From Rhodothermales bacterium (GTDB lineage: Bacteria; Bacteroidota; Rhodothermia; Rhodothermales; UBA10348), in the NCBI GenBank assembly GCA_028284865.1, contig JANQQV010000006.1:124001-188000 (forward strand): DNA of 64,000 nt, given 5' to 3'. Both the position numbers and the translations under genes were made by a program. Under the pieces are notes generated by a model. That model saw only the letters and a program-made list of their open reading frames with translations, was not told the DNA's origin and did not search any database. Positions within the stretch are counted from its first letter, which is position 1, and the number at the start of each line of letters is the position of its first letter. Of the stretch, positions 32,301 to 40,428 are shown in pieces.

Positions 32301-32577
32301 CGAGGTACTGCCCGAATCGTTCCAGATCGAATCAGCCTGGCCGAATCCGTTCCAGGATCAAGTGACCGTCCAGTGGAGCCAACCGGAAACGGAATCCGTT
32401 CGCATCGACGTATTTGATGTTCAGGGCCGTCGGGTGGCCACCTTGCATGAGGGCATGCTGGCCGCCGGAATCCATGACGTGACATGGGATGCTTCCACTG
32501 CGGTTGCTGGGGCCTACTGGATCCGGATGACGACCGACTCCGGCTCCCAGACACGGTCCATCGTCAAGGCGAGATAG
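29392..32577 (+). CDS. secreted Asp-box beta-propeller protein with T9SS type A sorting domain
   Basis: A 1061-residue protein with an N-terminal hydrophobic signal (PLAALFVLMAVALLDS). About ten Asp-box repeats follow, of the form S-x-D-x-G-x-T-W: GIWRTEDAGITWEAM, GIMKSTDGGLTWSF, GIWRSTDGGGSW, GVWKSTDAGLTW, GVFVSNDGGQNW and GIVESRDNGATW. This is a VPS10/sortilin-like or sialidase-like propeller. The last 85 residues (ESAWPNPFQDQVTVQW ... GAYWIRMTTDSG) are a T9SS type A sorting domain that sends the protein across the outer membrane. A region at about residues 390-500 interrupts the propeller with acidic, non-repeat sequence. No catalytic residues can be named. It is likely a cell-surface or secreted binding protein. 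Confidence 0.88.
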   Translation: MPFSALSHSSLRRVRLARIPLAALFVLMAVALLDSRAPSSIETDSFRQGFPDEFARHFHEITVPEGAERSGYTAGYRRTALQTLKAIKKGGSEILPWVERGPGNVGGRTRGIVIDANDQSGNTILAGSVAGGIWRTEDAGITWEAMTEDAPRLTITSIAQAASNPDVLYAGTGEGFPNADAAIGDGIMKSTDGGLTWSFLESTTGGTDFLFVNRVIVSETDENLVLAAAQTGIWRSTDGGGSWTKTQDRGSFYGYYQIIAEPGNFSNQYAVDDGTGVWKSTDAGLTWQESNSGLVEAGSGSRIELDVSPVEPNRLYALVENGSGIDPTYVSVDRGETWSLMAAGTGTTNADIAGTQGWYDLLVHAHPAFVDRAFMGGIGLYRLNQTGDTSLRMFFDGADQENTESFLSFVNFGAPHLGGGLRLGIEEEESTITEEQMVSVEVRFGLGKAQMAHRYVPADQSGVDFVDYPYVDYVEVPFEVWDITNNRQLGVSFRDREGNGVFDLSEYNAEDVDREYVLISARNYTGDTPDAALSVDGGLRTDLAYFFWPVLATGATWDPDNLPESLLRFNWLEQETSERALTQIGNGVHVDQHVMRSVRTGTGDDAFRLVLGNDGGVFVSNDGGQNWISRFRGYNTTQFYGVDKKPGRTIYLGGTQDNGSWRSLGNPGPTSSWFNAGGGDGFDTVWHKQDDRKLLTTSQYTYIRRSVDGGISFDDAITGLLDTGQENQSQFLTALSARTDNSDVVYTIGGSGVWRSADFAETWQLRPIPASEWGYTGGSGKVHVSNANGDIVWAGYEMDPTSSGSDNAGHLHRSLDNGATFEPMPTPSWAPGRISGLNSSHENPNEVFVTFAFFGRPKVIRSLDAGQTWEDLSGFRTGSSGVVSSNGFPDVTTYDVLDFPGTNIIWAATEIGIVESRDNGATWQIADNGLPAVSIWQMRLLDDEVVLATHGRGIWTLPLTTVATDTERAFEVLPESFQIESAWPNPFQDQVTVQWSQPETESVRIDVFDVQGRRVATLHEGMLAAGIHDVTWDASTAVAGAYWIRMTTDSGSQTRSIVKAR

Positions 32578-32775
32578 ATCCTCGCGATCAACCTGTGCGT
32601 TTGAGCCATCTCGAGCCGCCCGGGTAGCGAAGTATAGCCGGCTTGGATCGGCGAGGATGCGGCGTAGTCGGACGCAAATTTTGCGTTTTCAGGCGTTCCC
32701 AAGACTGGACGAACCGCCGCCTCTCGTACGTCCGTTGCCCTTTCCGACGGCCCTCGTCGCTGTCGAAAACGCCTC

Positions 32776-34641
32776 ATGCGCCGTTTCCCGGCCCTTTTTC
32801 TGCTGTTTCTCCTGACAGCCGTCGCGACGACGGCCATGGGTCAGGTACGCGTTGTCTACACGGTCGACAACGTCCACGAAGGCCAGTACACGTCCCACGT
32901 CATGATCACGAACATGACGGCGACGCCCGTTTCTGATTGGGAAATGACCTTCCGAATGGATCAGCATGTCACGGACATCGAGCATGCCGAGTGGGAAGAA
33001 TTCCAGAACGTGTTCACCGTCCGGGGACAAGGCTGGACGAATACCATCCAGCCGGGCGACGTGGCCTGGTTCACGCTGACGGGTGTTGCCTATGGGGAAG
33101 AGCCTGAAATCCCGCGAAGCTGTTTCTTTGACGGTGACCCATGTACGGTGGAGCTGCACCCGGACGCCGACGTCCAGGTGGCCCAGCCGTCCGACATGAT
33201 TGTCTCGGCCTGGATTGAGGACTACGACTTCACAACCTACACCGGATACTTCGTCCTCCAGAACCCGACCGACCACGTGTTTCCTGCAACATGGGGACTG
33301 CAGTTCTCGACGCCCTCGCAGATCATGGAGATCGACGAAGTCATCTGGCGACGCAGCGGGACGAATTACCAAATCAACGGCAATGCGCACACGGACCGCG
33401 TCGATCCTCATGACTTTGTGCTGATCCCGTTCCGCGGGGTTCACTCCGGCACCCCGGTCGAACCGGCCAACTGCCGACTGAATGGCGTCGCATGTTCATT
33501 TCAGCCTCCTGATGCCCTCGTTGATATTCCCGACCTGAAAGTGTTCTTCAAGCTGGGTGAGGTCACGGAAGACGAATGGGAAGGCTATATCCGCATCGAG
33601 AATCCAACCAAGCAGATCCTCTCGAGCTGGGTGCTGCGCTTCTCGATGGACAACGTCATCACCGACGCCGAGGACATGATCCTCGATCGTTCGGGAAGCA
33701 ACTATACCATCCGTCCGGCATTTGGCCGCGGTCGGATCATGCGGGAGACCGACTACGTGTTTGCCATCCGCGGAACGTATTCCGACAGTCTCGACGTGCC
33801 CACCGGATGCACCATCAACTCCGTGCGATGCAACGTCAGCTTCCAGATCCAGGATGCCGTGGACGCAACCGGGGACTCAGGTGGCGGTGACGATGGCGGC
33901 GGCGACGACGGAGGGGGAGACGATGGCGGTGGCGACGACGGCGGTGGAGATGATGGCGGCGGTGGCGACGACGGGGTGACGTGCGCCAACCCGGCCTCCG
34001 GACTCCTGCCCACAATCGATTTCCGATTCCTGTTCACCCGGGCTACTTCCTATGTGGCGTTCCTCGACATCACGAACAACGATATCGCTCCGATCCTCGA
34101 TTGGTCGCTTGAATTCCGGCTTGTCGATGGCATGGGCATTTCGACCATCACCAGTGCACGGGATGTCGAATGGGAATTCATTGGCGGCAATTACCGCATC
34201 GAGCCCACGGCTGACAGCAATTGCATCCTGCCCGGAGAAACGATCCGCTTGAACGTACTCGGGCCTCATGATGGTCGCTTCGGGGAACCGATCGGGTGCA
34301 ACTTCGGCGGCAACATCTGTCAGTTCCAGCAGAAGCTGGCTACCAACCTTGAAGACGAATGGGCCGTGCCCAATGCCGTTGTCCTCAATCCGGCCTACCC
34401 GAACCCCTTCAATCCCCAGTCGACCATCTCTTTCGAAGTCGGGCGGTCCCAGGCCGTTCGGGTTGAATTATGGGATGCGCTCGGCCGGCGTCAGGCCCTG
34501 CTCTACGACGGATTCGCCGCCGCCGGCATGCAACACTCTGTTGCCATTGACGGCAGCCGGCTGGCCTCAGGTATGTACTATGTCCGCCTGCTTCCCGAGA
34601 GTGGGATGATGCAGACCCAGACGATCATCCTGCAGAAGTAG
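32776..34641 (+). CDS. secreted protein with four CBM2-like modules, Gly/Asp linker and T9SS sorting domain
   Basis: A 621-residue protein. The signal peptide covers residues 1-22. Four related beta-sandwich modules lie at about 23-133, 140-247, 250-358 and 405-515. Each has the pattern 'Y-x-V/x-N/x-W-x-F-x-M ... W ... pG' and two cysteines, like family 2 carbohydrate-binding modules. Between the third and fourth is a repeated GGGDD linker. The last 90 residues (NPAYPNPFNPQSTISFEV ... GMYYVRLLPESG) are a T9SS type A sorting domain. There is no catalytic domain, so it probably binds a polysaccharide or acts as a surface adhesin. The CBM2 assignment is by pattern and could be another bacterial Ig-like carbohydrate module. 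Confidence 0.75.
   Translation: MRRFPALFLLFLLTAVATTAMGQVRVVYTVDNVHEGQYTSHVMITNMTATPVSDWEMTFRMDQHVTDIEHAEWEEFQNVFTVRGQGWTNTIQPGDVAWFTLTGVAYGEEPEIPRSCFFDGDPCTVELHPDADVQVAQPSDMIVSAWIEDYDFTTYTGYFVLQNPTDHVFPATWGLQFSTPSQIMEIDEVIWRRSGTNYQINGNAHTDRVDPHDFVLIPFRGVHSGTPVEPANCRLNGVACSFQPPDALVDIPDLKVFFKLGEVTEDEWEGYIRIENPTKQILSSWVLRFSMDNVITDAEDMILDRSGSNYTIRPAFGRGRIMRETDYVFAIRGTYSDSLDVPTGCTINSVRCNVSFQIQDAVDATGDSGGGDDGGGDDGGGDDGGGDDGGGDDGGGGDDGVTCANPASGLLPTIDFRFLFTRATSYVAFLDITNNDIAPILDWSLEFRLVDGMGISTITSARDVEWEFIGGNYRIEPTADSNCILPGETIRLNVLGPHDGRFGEPIGCNFGGNICQFQQKLATNLEDEWAVPNAVVLNPAYPNPFNPQSTISFEVGRSQAVRVELWDALGRRQALLYDGFAAAGMQHSVAIDGSRLASGMYYVRLLPESGMMQTQTIILQK
33880..33976 (+). repeat. in-frame GGGDD-coding tandem repeat
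   Basis: About six copies of a 15-bp unit of the form ggNggNggNgaNgaN encode a Gly/Asp linker inside the CBM2-like protein. Acidic Gly-Asp runs resemble calcium-binding flexible linkers. The synonymous positions vary, so it is not a recent perfect expansion. Confidence 0.8.
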
Positions 34642-34879
34642 TTGAAGTTCCGCCGCGTGCCTTTGGAGGCGCCCCGGTATCGGCCCGATCAGATCGAAAA
34701 CAAGGCTCTCAAGGTCGATTTACGCGGGTTCGCGTAGCCATCTACGCAGAAGTACGAAGCCGATTGCGCAAGCATCGGTATCCAGTCGCCTATCCATCGA
34801 ACCGATCACCACTCCAGATCACTAACGCATGGGTTTCTTTCGTACTCTCCTGTACCCCTTACCCATGTCCTGACTGACC
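34642..34879. other. gene-free stretch with a small palindrome
   Basis: 238 bp without a convincing coding frame. It contains one inverted repeat TACGCG-GGTT-CGCGTA at 34721-34736, about 145 bp upstream of the next gene. It has the same arm/centre geometry as the operators near 36.4 and 41 kb but a different sequence. Otherwise nothing is visible. Confidence 0.4.
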
Positions 34880-35446
34880 GTGAAAATCCGCCCCCTCCGT
34901 TGTCTGCTGCTGCTGATTCTGCTCTCGTGCGGATCATTGTCCGCCTACGCGCAGACTTCGGCTTCCCACACGGTGCGGATCGGGATCCAACCCATCACTG
35001 TCATCGCTGTCTCCGGCAATCCTCTTCCCATGATGATTGACCGTGATACGCAGACCGCCATTCGCGACATCACGACGCACTACAATCTGACCACGAACGT
35101 TGATGATGTTTGGATCGAGGCATCCCTGGACTTTCCGATGCCCAACGGCCTGGAGTTGCGCTTGAGTGCAGAAACCGGTCTCGGCCAGTCTCGCGGCTTC
35201 ATGGTTCTGACACCCCGCGCCAGTGGTGGACGCCTTGTAGAAGGTATTTCTCGTGGGTTGGAGAACGGTCGGCTGCTGGCCTATGAGCTGGTTGTCAAGG
35301 ATGAACAGAAGAACATCCCTCTCCAGGATCGCCGTGTGACGCTGGCCATCGTGAACCCTGAAACGGGTTACCGTCAGGAAGTCGTTCAGACCATCACGTT
35401 CTCGTTGGGTGATCCGTTCGACACGTCGGACATCACGAACGAGTAA
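34880..35446 (+). CDS. small secreted protein of unknown function
   Basis: A 188-residue product starting at GTG 34880. VKIRPLRCLLLLILLSCGSLSAYAQ is a signal peptide; the cysteine lies inside the hydrophobic core, so a lipoprotein is less likely. The mature part is beta-rich (SHTVRIGIQPITVIAVSG and THYNLTTNVDDVWIEASLDF), consistent with an Ig-like or pilin-like fold. It resembles in style, not clearly in sequence, the small secreted protein at 40429-40911 of the usher-like locus. It is convergent with the sigma factor gene, 9 bp apart. Function unknown. Confidence 0.65.
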   Translation: MKIRPLRCLLLLILLSCGSLSAYAQTSASHTVRIGIQPITVIAVSGNPLPMMIDRDTQTAIRDITTHYNLTTNVDDVWIEASLDFPMPNGLELRLSAETGLGQSRGFMVLTPRASGGRLVEGISRGLENGRLLAYELVVKDEQKNIPLQDRRVTLAIVNPETGYRQEVVQTITFSLGDPFDTSDITNE

Positions 35447-35455
35447 GAGAGCCGT

Positions 35456-36280
35456 TCAGGCAGCCGTTCGTAACTCGGGCTCGACGGATGCAGCCAGTTT
35501 GTTGAGCGCACCACGCCGAAGCTGGGACACGCGTGCCTCGGAAACTCCGAGGAATGATCCGATCTCTCCCAGGGTCAGCGACTCTCCGAAGTAGAGCTCG
35601 AGAATGGTTCGATCTCGATCATCCAACACCTCGGCACACGACTCAAGGTGAGCACGGATGTCATCCCAATCCATTTTCTCGAATGCCTCACCGGCACCTT
35701 CGTCGGGAAGAATGTCCACCAGACGCAGACCGTTTTCTTCGTCGCGGATTTCGTCCAGGGAGTCCTGATAACGACGAACGGCATCCATGCGGATGACACG
35801 CAACTCGCCGACGGAGATATCCATGGCCTCGGCCAACTCGGGCTCCGATGGAATGGCGCCACGCTCCTGAGCCAGTCGCTCAGACGTTTCGCGCTCACGA
35901 GCAACCTTGGCGCGACGGCGTCGCGGCAACGGGTCGAGTCGACGGAGGAAGTCGATGATCTCACCACGAATGCGCGGGTAAGCAAAGGTGATAAACCGGC
36001 GATTGATGGTCGGGTCAAACAGATCGAGTGCCTGCAGCGTCGCAATCACACCGACATTGAACAGTTCGTCGGGGTTGGCGAGTGCTTCGCCGGGAAGCGC
36101 GATCTTCGAGATGATCGAGCGGATGATGGGCTCCGTGGCGAACACAACGGAGTCACGGGCTTGCTGGGAGGGACACGCATGATAGGCGACGGCCCACCGC
36201 TCAGCTCCTTGCAATTCAGACATGGGAAGAAGGGGTTTGTTGGCGGTTGCGCGGATCGATTCCGCGGCTGCCAACCCCAT
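35456..36280 (-). CDS. FliA/WhiG-type alternative RNA polymerase sigma factor
   Basis: A 274-residue sigma-70-family protein. Region 2 contains PDELFNVGVIATLQALDLFD and the -10 recognition helix FITFAYPRIRGEIIDFLR. Region 3 contains IPSEPELAEAMDISVGELRVI. Region 4 has the helix-turn-helix LTLGEIGSFLGVSEARVSQLRRGALNKL. The layout is that of FliA, WhiG and SigD. There are no flagellar genes in the window, and the neighbours are surface-structure genes. ATG 36280 gives the longest frame. An in-frame ATG at 36223 (MSELQGAERW, 255 residues) would be correct if the sigma54-like promoter at 36282-36297 is used. Confidence 0.88.
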   Translation of the reverse strand: MGLAAAESIRATANKPLLPMSELQGAERWAVAYHACPSQQARDSVVFATEPIIRSIISKIALPGEALANPDELFNVGVIATLQALDLFDPTINRRFITFAYPRIRGEIIDFLRRLDPLPRRRRAKVARERETSERLAQERGAIPSEPELAEAMDISVGELRVIRMDAVRRYQDSLDEIRDEENGLRLVDILPDEGAGEAFEKMDWDDIRAHLESCAEVLDDRDRTILELYFGESLTLGEIGSFLGVSEARVSQLRRGALNKLAASVEPELRTAA

Positions 36281-36281
36281 T

Positions 36282-36297
36282 TCAATCGCCGTGCCGA
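36282..36297 (-). promoter_or_regulatory. sigma54-like -24/-12 element upstream of the sigma factor gene
   Basis: TCGGCACG-GCGA-TTGA on the minus strand has the spacing of the sigma54 consensus TGGCACG-N4-TTGC. It differs by A for C at -12. The same arrangement occurs at 40930-40945. Transcription would start near 36270, downstream of ATG 36280. Confidence 0.4.
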
Positions 36298-36375
36298 CTT
36301 GTCCCGAAGCGAGCAGGCCGTCTTCCCAATTGGCCCTCAGGTTCTCAAAACGCCCTTTTTACGTATCGCGCGTGC

Positions 36376-36406
36376 AAAAAAAGGCCCGGGCATGCGCCCG
36401 GGCCTT
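36376..36406 (-). terminator. rho-independent terminator of the usher-like operon
   Basis: A perfect 11-bp stem AAGGCCCGGGC / GCCCGGGCCTT with tetraloop is followed on the minus strand by seven T. It lies 75 bp after the stop of the usher-like gene and separates that operon from the sigma factor gene. Confidence 0.92.
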
Positions 36407-36413
36407 CCGAGAT

Positions 36414-36431
36414 TGTTTCGCTACCGAAACA
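36414..36431. promoter_or_regulatory. palindromic operator TGTTTCG-N4-CGAAACA, copy 1
   Basis: TGTTTCG-CTAC-CGAAACA is a perfect 7-bp inverted repeat, about 135-150 bp upstream of the sigma factor start. It is a member of a three-copy set (also 40985 and 41525). The distance to the sigma54-like element suits an enhancer-binding protein. Confidence 0.6.
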
Positions 36432-36481
36432 CTGGCGAACCGCTCGCACAACATCCCCGAGCGAACAGGCCTTGGCGGGAC

Positions 36482-39400
36482 TTATCCGCCATCTGCCCAG
36501 TCCAGCAACGCCTGACGCTCCTCGGATGTCAGGCGCCCGGATTCGGGTATCGTCAGGACCTGACCGGGGAGGATGTGATCCGGGTTCGAGATGACGTCGC
36601 GGTTGGCACGCCAGATCCGGATCCAGTGGATCGTGGACCCGTCGTAGTAGCGCCGGGCCAGTTGGGCCAGTGATTCGTTCGTGCCCACCGTGTGGCGGAG
36701 AAGTCCGTCGGAGGAGCGGATGGACTCGCTTTCTTGAGTTCGTTCATCATCCGTTGCCACGTCCTGGTCGGCCTGATCGACCGCGGCGGGTGCGTCCTCT
36801 CGATCGGCATTTTCCTGCGCTTGGTCGTCCGCAGCGGGCTCGTCCCGTTCCAGGGACACACTCACCGACTGGACTGGACGGATGCCGCCTGAAAGCGAAA
36901 TGCCTCCCGAACCCACTAAACGAACCTCCCGACGCTCAGGAGCGATCGTGAGTTCGAGCTCTTGCTGGGATCCGGGGGGCAACTCGACCGAAAGCGTGTC
37001 AGGCCGCGAAACCGTTTCGCTTGGCAACGAGCCTCCCACGATGAATACCTTGAGAGGGCCAGGTACCAGATCCGGGAAGCGGGCCATCCCCTCGCGGTCC
37101 GTGACCCGACGCAGTCTTTCTGAGCCAGAACGGATCTCAACCAATACGCCGGCCTTGTCCGTCTCATCCAGGTCCGTATTGAGTGCCGATTGACGGGCAC
37201 CACCCGTCCCGGTATCGACCCCCACGCGGATCGTGACCTCGGCGCTACGCACGACTGCAATCTCGATGCCCCCTTCCGGCACCAGGCCCGGATCGATCGG
37301 CAGCGGCATGACCGCAATCGGGCGCCGATCGAAGCCTATGCTTGAGCGATCGACGGTCAAGTAGCTCAGTCCCTCAGGCTTCATCCGAACAGCAAATCGC
37401 CCATCCGAGTCTGTCGACGCAGAACGCTCATCCAGCTCGATGATGGCATCAGCAATGGGCTCACCTGTCTCCGCATCCACGATCCTTCCTGTCAATTCCG
37501 TACGCTGGGAATCCATACCCGGGACTGGAAGGAAAAGAGGTACGGACCAGGCTACCGAGAAGCTGGCATTCCTGATGGACGTTTCAAATGCTGTCTGGAC
37601 CGTCCGAGCGCGAAGGGTGAACTCGTGACCGAACGCGAACTGATGCTGGAATCGAACATCCGCCATGGAGAAGGACTGCTCCGAGCGCTTCCGGTCCTCG
37701 CTGTGCAAGCCGCTCACGGTGAGACGTGATCCACTTCCGTTGTCCCACCCGAGATTGAGTCCAAACGTGACTCGCTGCTGTTCGACTGGGTTGTAGAACG
37801 TCGGACCGTCCAGCAGGGAGCCCGTCAGATTAACAGAAAGTGAGCGGCGACTTCCGAAGAGCGAGACCTGGCTGGAGAGATACGGATCGAGTTGTGCACG
37901 CGACGGGTCCTTGCTTTGGCCCCTGCGGGCCTGGGCGTTGATCCCGAAACGCCGGCGATTCAGTGTTACCCGGGACTCCAGGGCGACCTCTTCGCGCCGC
38001 AAATCATTGAGCGTGTTGTCATTGACTTGGCCGATGGCAGTGACTGTCCATGAAGCACGATACGCATCCCGCGTAAGCAGCATCGTGAGCGCCGTGCGAC
38101 CGAGACCAAACGTCTGTTCAGCCCTGCCATCCGCGCCTAGGTCATATTGTCGCTGACGCATGCGGGCCTGGGATGTCCAACGGAGTCCATCGCTGAGCAC
38201 CACGCGCGACGACAGCGTTCCACCCCGTGCACCCCGGATCGCTCCCAGAAAATCGTCATCCGCAGCTTCAGCCTGCATGGATAGCATCGAAGCCCCCCGC
38301 TGCAGGACCATGTTCATCTGGGCCGCCCGACCGGGTTCGTCTCCGAACCACCCCTGCGCGATCTCCGCGCTGAAAAACTGATTGCCCGGCTCATAGGATA
38401 GTCCGAGAGAGGCTGATTCTCCTTCTTCGAATGATCGCTTGGCCATCCCATTGAGTCCCATCGAAAGGTTGGGACGAAGGTTGGTCGACACAAAAGCGAA
38501 GGCCTGCTGCTGATCCGGAAAAACGCGTCGGCTGCGTTGAACGAATCCCCCTGTCTTCAAGCGGGATCGCGTCAGGTCGCCACCGACTCCGAAGCCAAGA
38601 GATCCGACCTCCAGCAGATCTGTCGCATCCCAGTTTTGATCGCCCAACTGCATGGACCAACGCTGGGATGCCATGCGAAAGGCGTAGCGATCCGGCTGGG
38701 AAAACGTCGACTGCTGCCGGGCATCCGGAGCCCTGATCAACGCCTCGATTACCTTACCCTGGACCTGTGTTTCCGGAATGAACAGTTCGAGCTGTCCGGC
38801 ATGGGTTCCGTCCTCAGTCGTGGCCGTGGCGGTGAAGGTTGCCGGCACCGCGTTTTCGGATCGTCCCTGTGATCGAGCGCGTGTCGGGTAAATATCCGTA
38901 TTGAGCGTCAACTGCTTGGATACCTCCTGGCTCCCGTCCGACGTGCTCCCTTCCGCCCGGATTGCTACGGATAACGCATGTGTCAGGCGATTCGTGATGT
39001 CATCACTCGTGTTCACCACCAGATCGACGGAGGCGCTTTCTCCCTCTTCAAGGTCGAGAAAGGCGGGCCGCACGTCCGTTGGCAATGTGAGGGAGCTTCG
39101 CGACTCGATTTCCCATCGGGTTGGAGCGTTTCCGGTATTGGTCACCCGCAACGTCGCTTCTATGCGGGAGCCGGCCCGAACCAATTCCTGCGTGTCCAGC
39201 CACTCGGCACTCACCTGCGGGCGAGCGGGTACCGTGACGCGCAAGGTCAGCCGATTCTCTTCATCGGCCTCCGTGCTTATGACAATCTCGTAGTCAGCGG
39301 CTATCGCGTCGGAAGGGACGGTGAACGTCAGCAACTGACTCGTTGACGTACCAGGCTGGACCACGACCGACGGAGGTGGAATCAAAATCGACCAGCCGGT

Positions 39401-39625
39401 TGGAAGGACAGGTCTCAAGCGCGCGGTGAGTGGAACGTCTCCGGTGTTGTGGATCTGGATTGGGCGACTTCCCACCGATCCGGGAGCCAGGACCAGGACT
39501 GCCTCGTCTGCAACGCGCAGATCGAGCGCGTCCTGTCCGCTCGCCATCCCGACCGGCAGAGCGGCCAAAAACCAGGCGAACAGAACTCGTGTGATGAATG
39601 AGGGGGTACTAGAGGGTAAGCTCAT
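36482..39625 (-). CDS. usher-like outer-membrane protein with C-terminal LysM domain
   Basis: A 1047-residue protein. A signal peptide covers about residues 10-31 (VLFAWFLAALPVGMASGQ). Two to three Ig-like (NEW3-type) modules follow at about 40-250. A central region at about 275-730 is composed of alternating amphipathic strands and looks like a large beta barrel; it opens with WSMQLGDQNW, reminiscent of the GD motif at the start of fimbrial usher barrels. A carboxypeptidase-regulatory-like module (LTGRIVDAETGEPIADAIIEL) lies at about 735-820 and an acidic linker (about 935-985) follows. The chain ends in a LysM domain (HTVGTNESLAQLARRYYDG), which would anchor it to peptidoglycan. The usher reading is inference from architecture and from the chaperone-like neighbour. 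It overlaps that gene by 17 bp. Confidence 0.65.
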   Translation of the reverse strand: MSLPSSTPSFITRVLFAWFLAALPVGMASGQDALDLRVADEAVLVLAPGSVGSRPIQIHNTGDVPLTARLRPVLPTGWSILIPPPSVVVQPGTSTSQLLTFTVPSDAIAADYEIVISTEADEENRLTLRVTVPARPQVSAEWLDTQELVRAGSRIEATLRVTNTGNAPTRWEIESRSSLTLPTDVRPAFLDLEEGESASVDLVVNTSDDITNRLTHALSVAIRAEGSTSDGSQEVSKQLTLNTDIYPTRARSQGRSENAVPATFTATATTEDGTHAGQLELFIPETQVQGKVIEALIRAPDARQQSTFSQPDRYAFRMASQRWSMQLGDQNWDATDLLEVGSLGFGVGGDLTRSRLKTGGFVQRSRRVFPDQQQAFAFVSTNLRPNLSMGLNGMAKRSFEEGESASLGLSYEPGNQFFSAEIAQGWFGDEPGRAAQMNMVLQRGASMLSMQAEAADDDFLGAIRGARGGTLSSRVVLSDGLRWTSQARMRQRQYDLGADGRAEQTFGLGRTALTMLLTRDAYRASWTVTAIGQVNDNTLNDLRREEVALESRVTLNRRRFGINAQARRGQSKDPSRAQLDPYLSSQVSLFGSRRSLSVNLTGSLLDGPTFYNPVEQQRVTFGLNLGWDNGSGSRLTVSGLHSEDRKRSEQSFSMADVRFQHQFAFGHEFTLRARTVQTAFETSIRNASFSVAWSVPLFLPVPGMDSQRTELTGRIVDAETGEPIADAIIELDERSASTDSDGRFAVRMKPEGLSYLTVDRSSIGFDRRPIAVMPLPIDPGLVPEGGIEIAVVRSAEVTIRVGVDTGTGGARQSALNTDLDETDKAGVLVEIRSGSERLRRVTDREGMARFPDLVPGPLKVFIVGGSLPSETVSRPDTLSVELPPGSQQELELTIAPERREVRLVGSGGISLSGGIRPVQSVSVSLERDEPAADDQAQENADREDAPAAVDQADQDVATDDERTQESESIRSSDGLLRHTVGTNESLAQLARRYYDGSTIHWIRIWRANRDVISNPDHILPGQVLTIPESGRLTSEERQALLDWADGG

Positions 39626-40424
39626 ACTGGCCGCCGAACACGGCATCATCTCCGTCATCCACGATCAACAGCGCCTGGTACGTGCCCGGTTCGAGCGACG
39701 TCAGGTCAATGCGCTGCTGGACGCTCGTACCTGGATAGAGTCGGTACTGAACGCCCTCGAACGGTCCGTATTCACTGCCGTCTGCAGCGAAAACCCGCAT
39801 GTACACGTTCGGGTGCATCATGAGGTCGCCCACATTGATCACGTCCGAATGAAACCACGTATTGCCTTCTTCATCGGCGACAAGCTGGATGCGATCGAAC
39901 GCGACGTCACGGGAGGATCCGTCGCGAATGTGCGCAGCCAACTGGATGCCGTAGCGCGTCACCTGACGAAATCCGAGCGCCTGCTGGTCGTCGGCTTGCT
40001 CGCCGACAGTCGACTCAGCAGAGTTCGGGTCGACGCCCTCGACCATCAACATGGACCACCATGATCCAGCTGTTGCCGAATCCGGTATGGCGATGGAATA
40101 AGAGACAGTCGCAGACGCTCCTGCCGGAATGGTCGCGTTCTCAGGAGAGAACTGTACCCAGGGAGCATTCGAGCGCTCAACTGTGCCAGGGGGATCGTAG
40201 GCGTTCGTGCCATCGGCGAAAAACAGGTAGTCCCGCAGATAGATGCGCGCCTGTTGAGCCTGGTCCGTCTCATTGTCAATCGTGACCGTTCCCGAGACGG
40301 TCTGTCCCGGTCCGGCCTCCAGGTCGTGAGCCAGCCGTCCGCGGACGGTAATCTGCGCCGAGCTGGTCTCCACGAGGAAAACAGCGAGCAGCGCGAGGAC
40401 CATCACTGACCGACGAAAGGCCAC
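39609..40424 (-). CDS. periplasmic chaperone-like Ig-fold protein
   Basis: A 271-residue protein. GTG 40424 starts VAFRRSVMVLALLAVFLVETSSAQ, a signal peptide, four bases after the stop of the preceding gene. Longer starts overlap that gene. The mature protein has two Ig-like halves: GTVTIDNETDQAQQARIYLRDY, then APWVQFSPENATIPAGASATVSYSIAIP. This resembles the first domain of PapD-type chaperones (DUF916-like proteins share the pattern). The expected role is to hold secreted subunits for the usher-like protein. No classical PapD Arg/Lys pair can be assigned with certainty. Confidence 0.6.
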   Translation of the reverse strand: MAFRRSVMVLALLAVFLVETSSAQITVRGRLAHDLEAGPGQTVSGTVTIDNETDQAQQARIYLRDYLFFADGTNAYDPPGTVERSNAPWVQFSPENATIPAGASATVSYSIAIPDSATAGSWWSMLMVEGVDPNSAESTVGEQADDQQALGFRQVTRYGIQLAAHIRDGSSRDVAFDRIQLVADEEGNTWFHSDVINVGDLMMHPNVYMRVFAADGSEYGPFEGVQYRLYPGTSVQQRIDLTSLEPGTYQALLIVDDGDDAVFGGQYELTL

Positions 40425-40428
40425 CGGA

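Noticed and set aside
33880-33976. Tandem repeat considered as a CRISPR array
   Set aside because: Units of 15 bp without spacers, in frame, coding a Gly/Asp linker.
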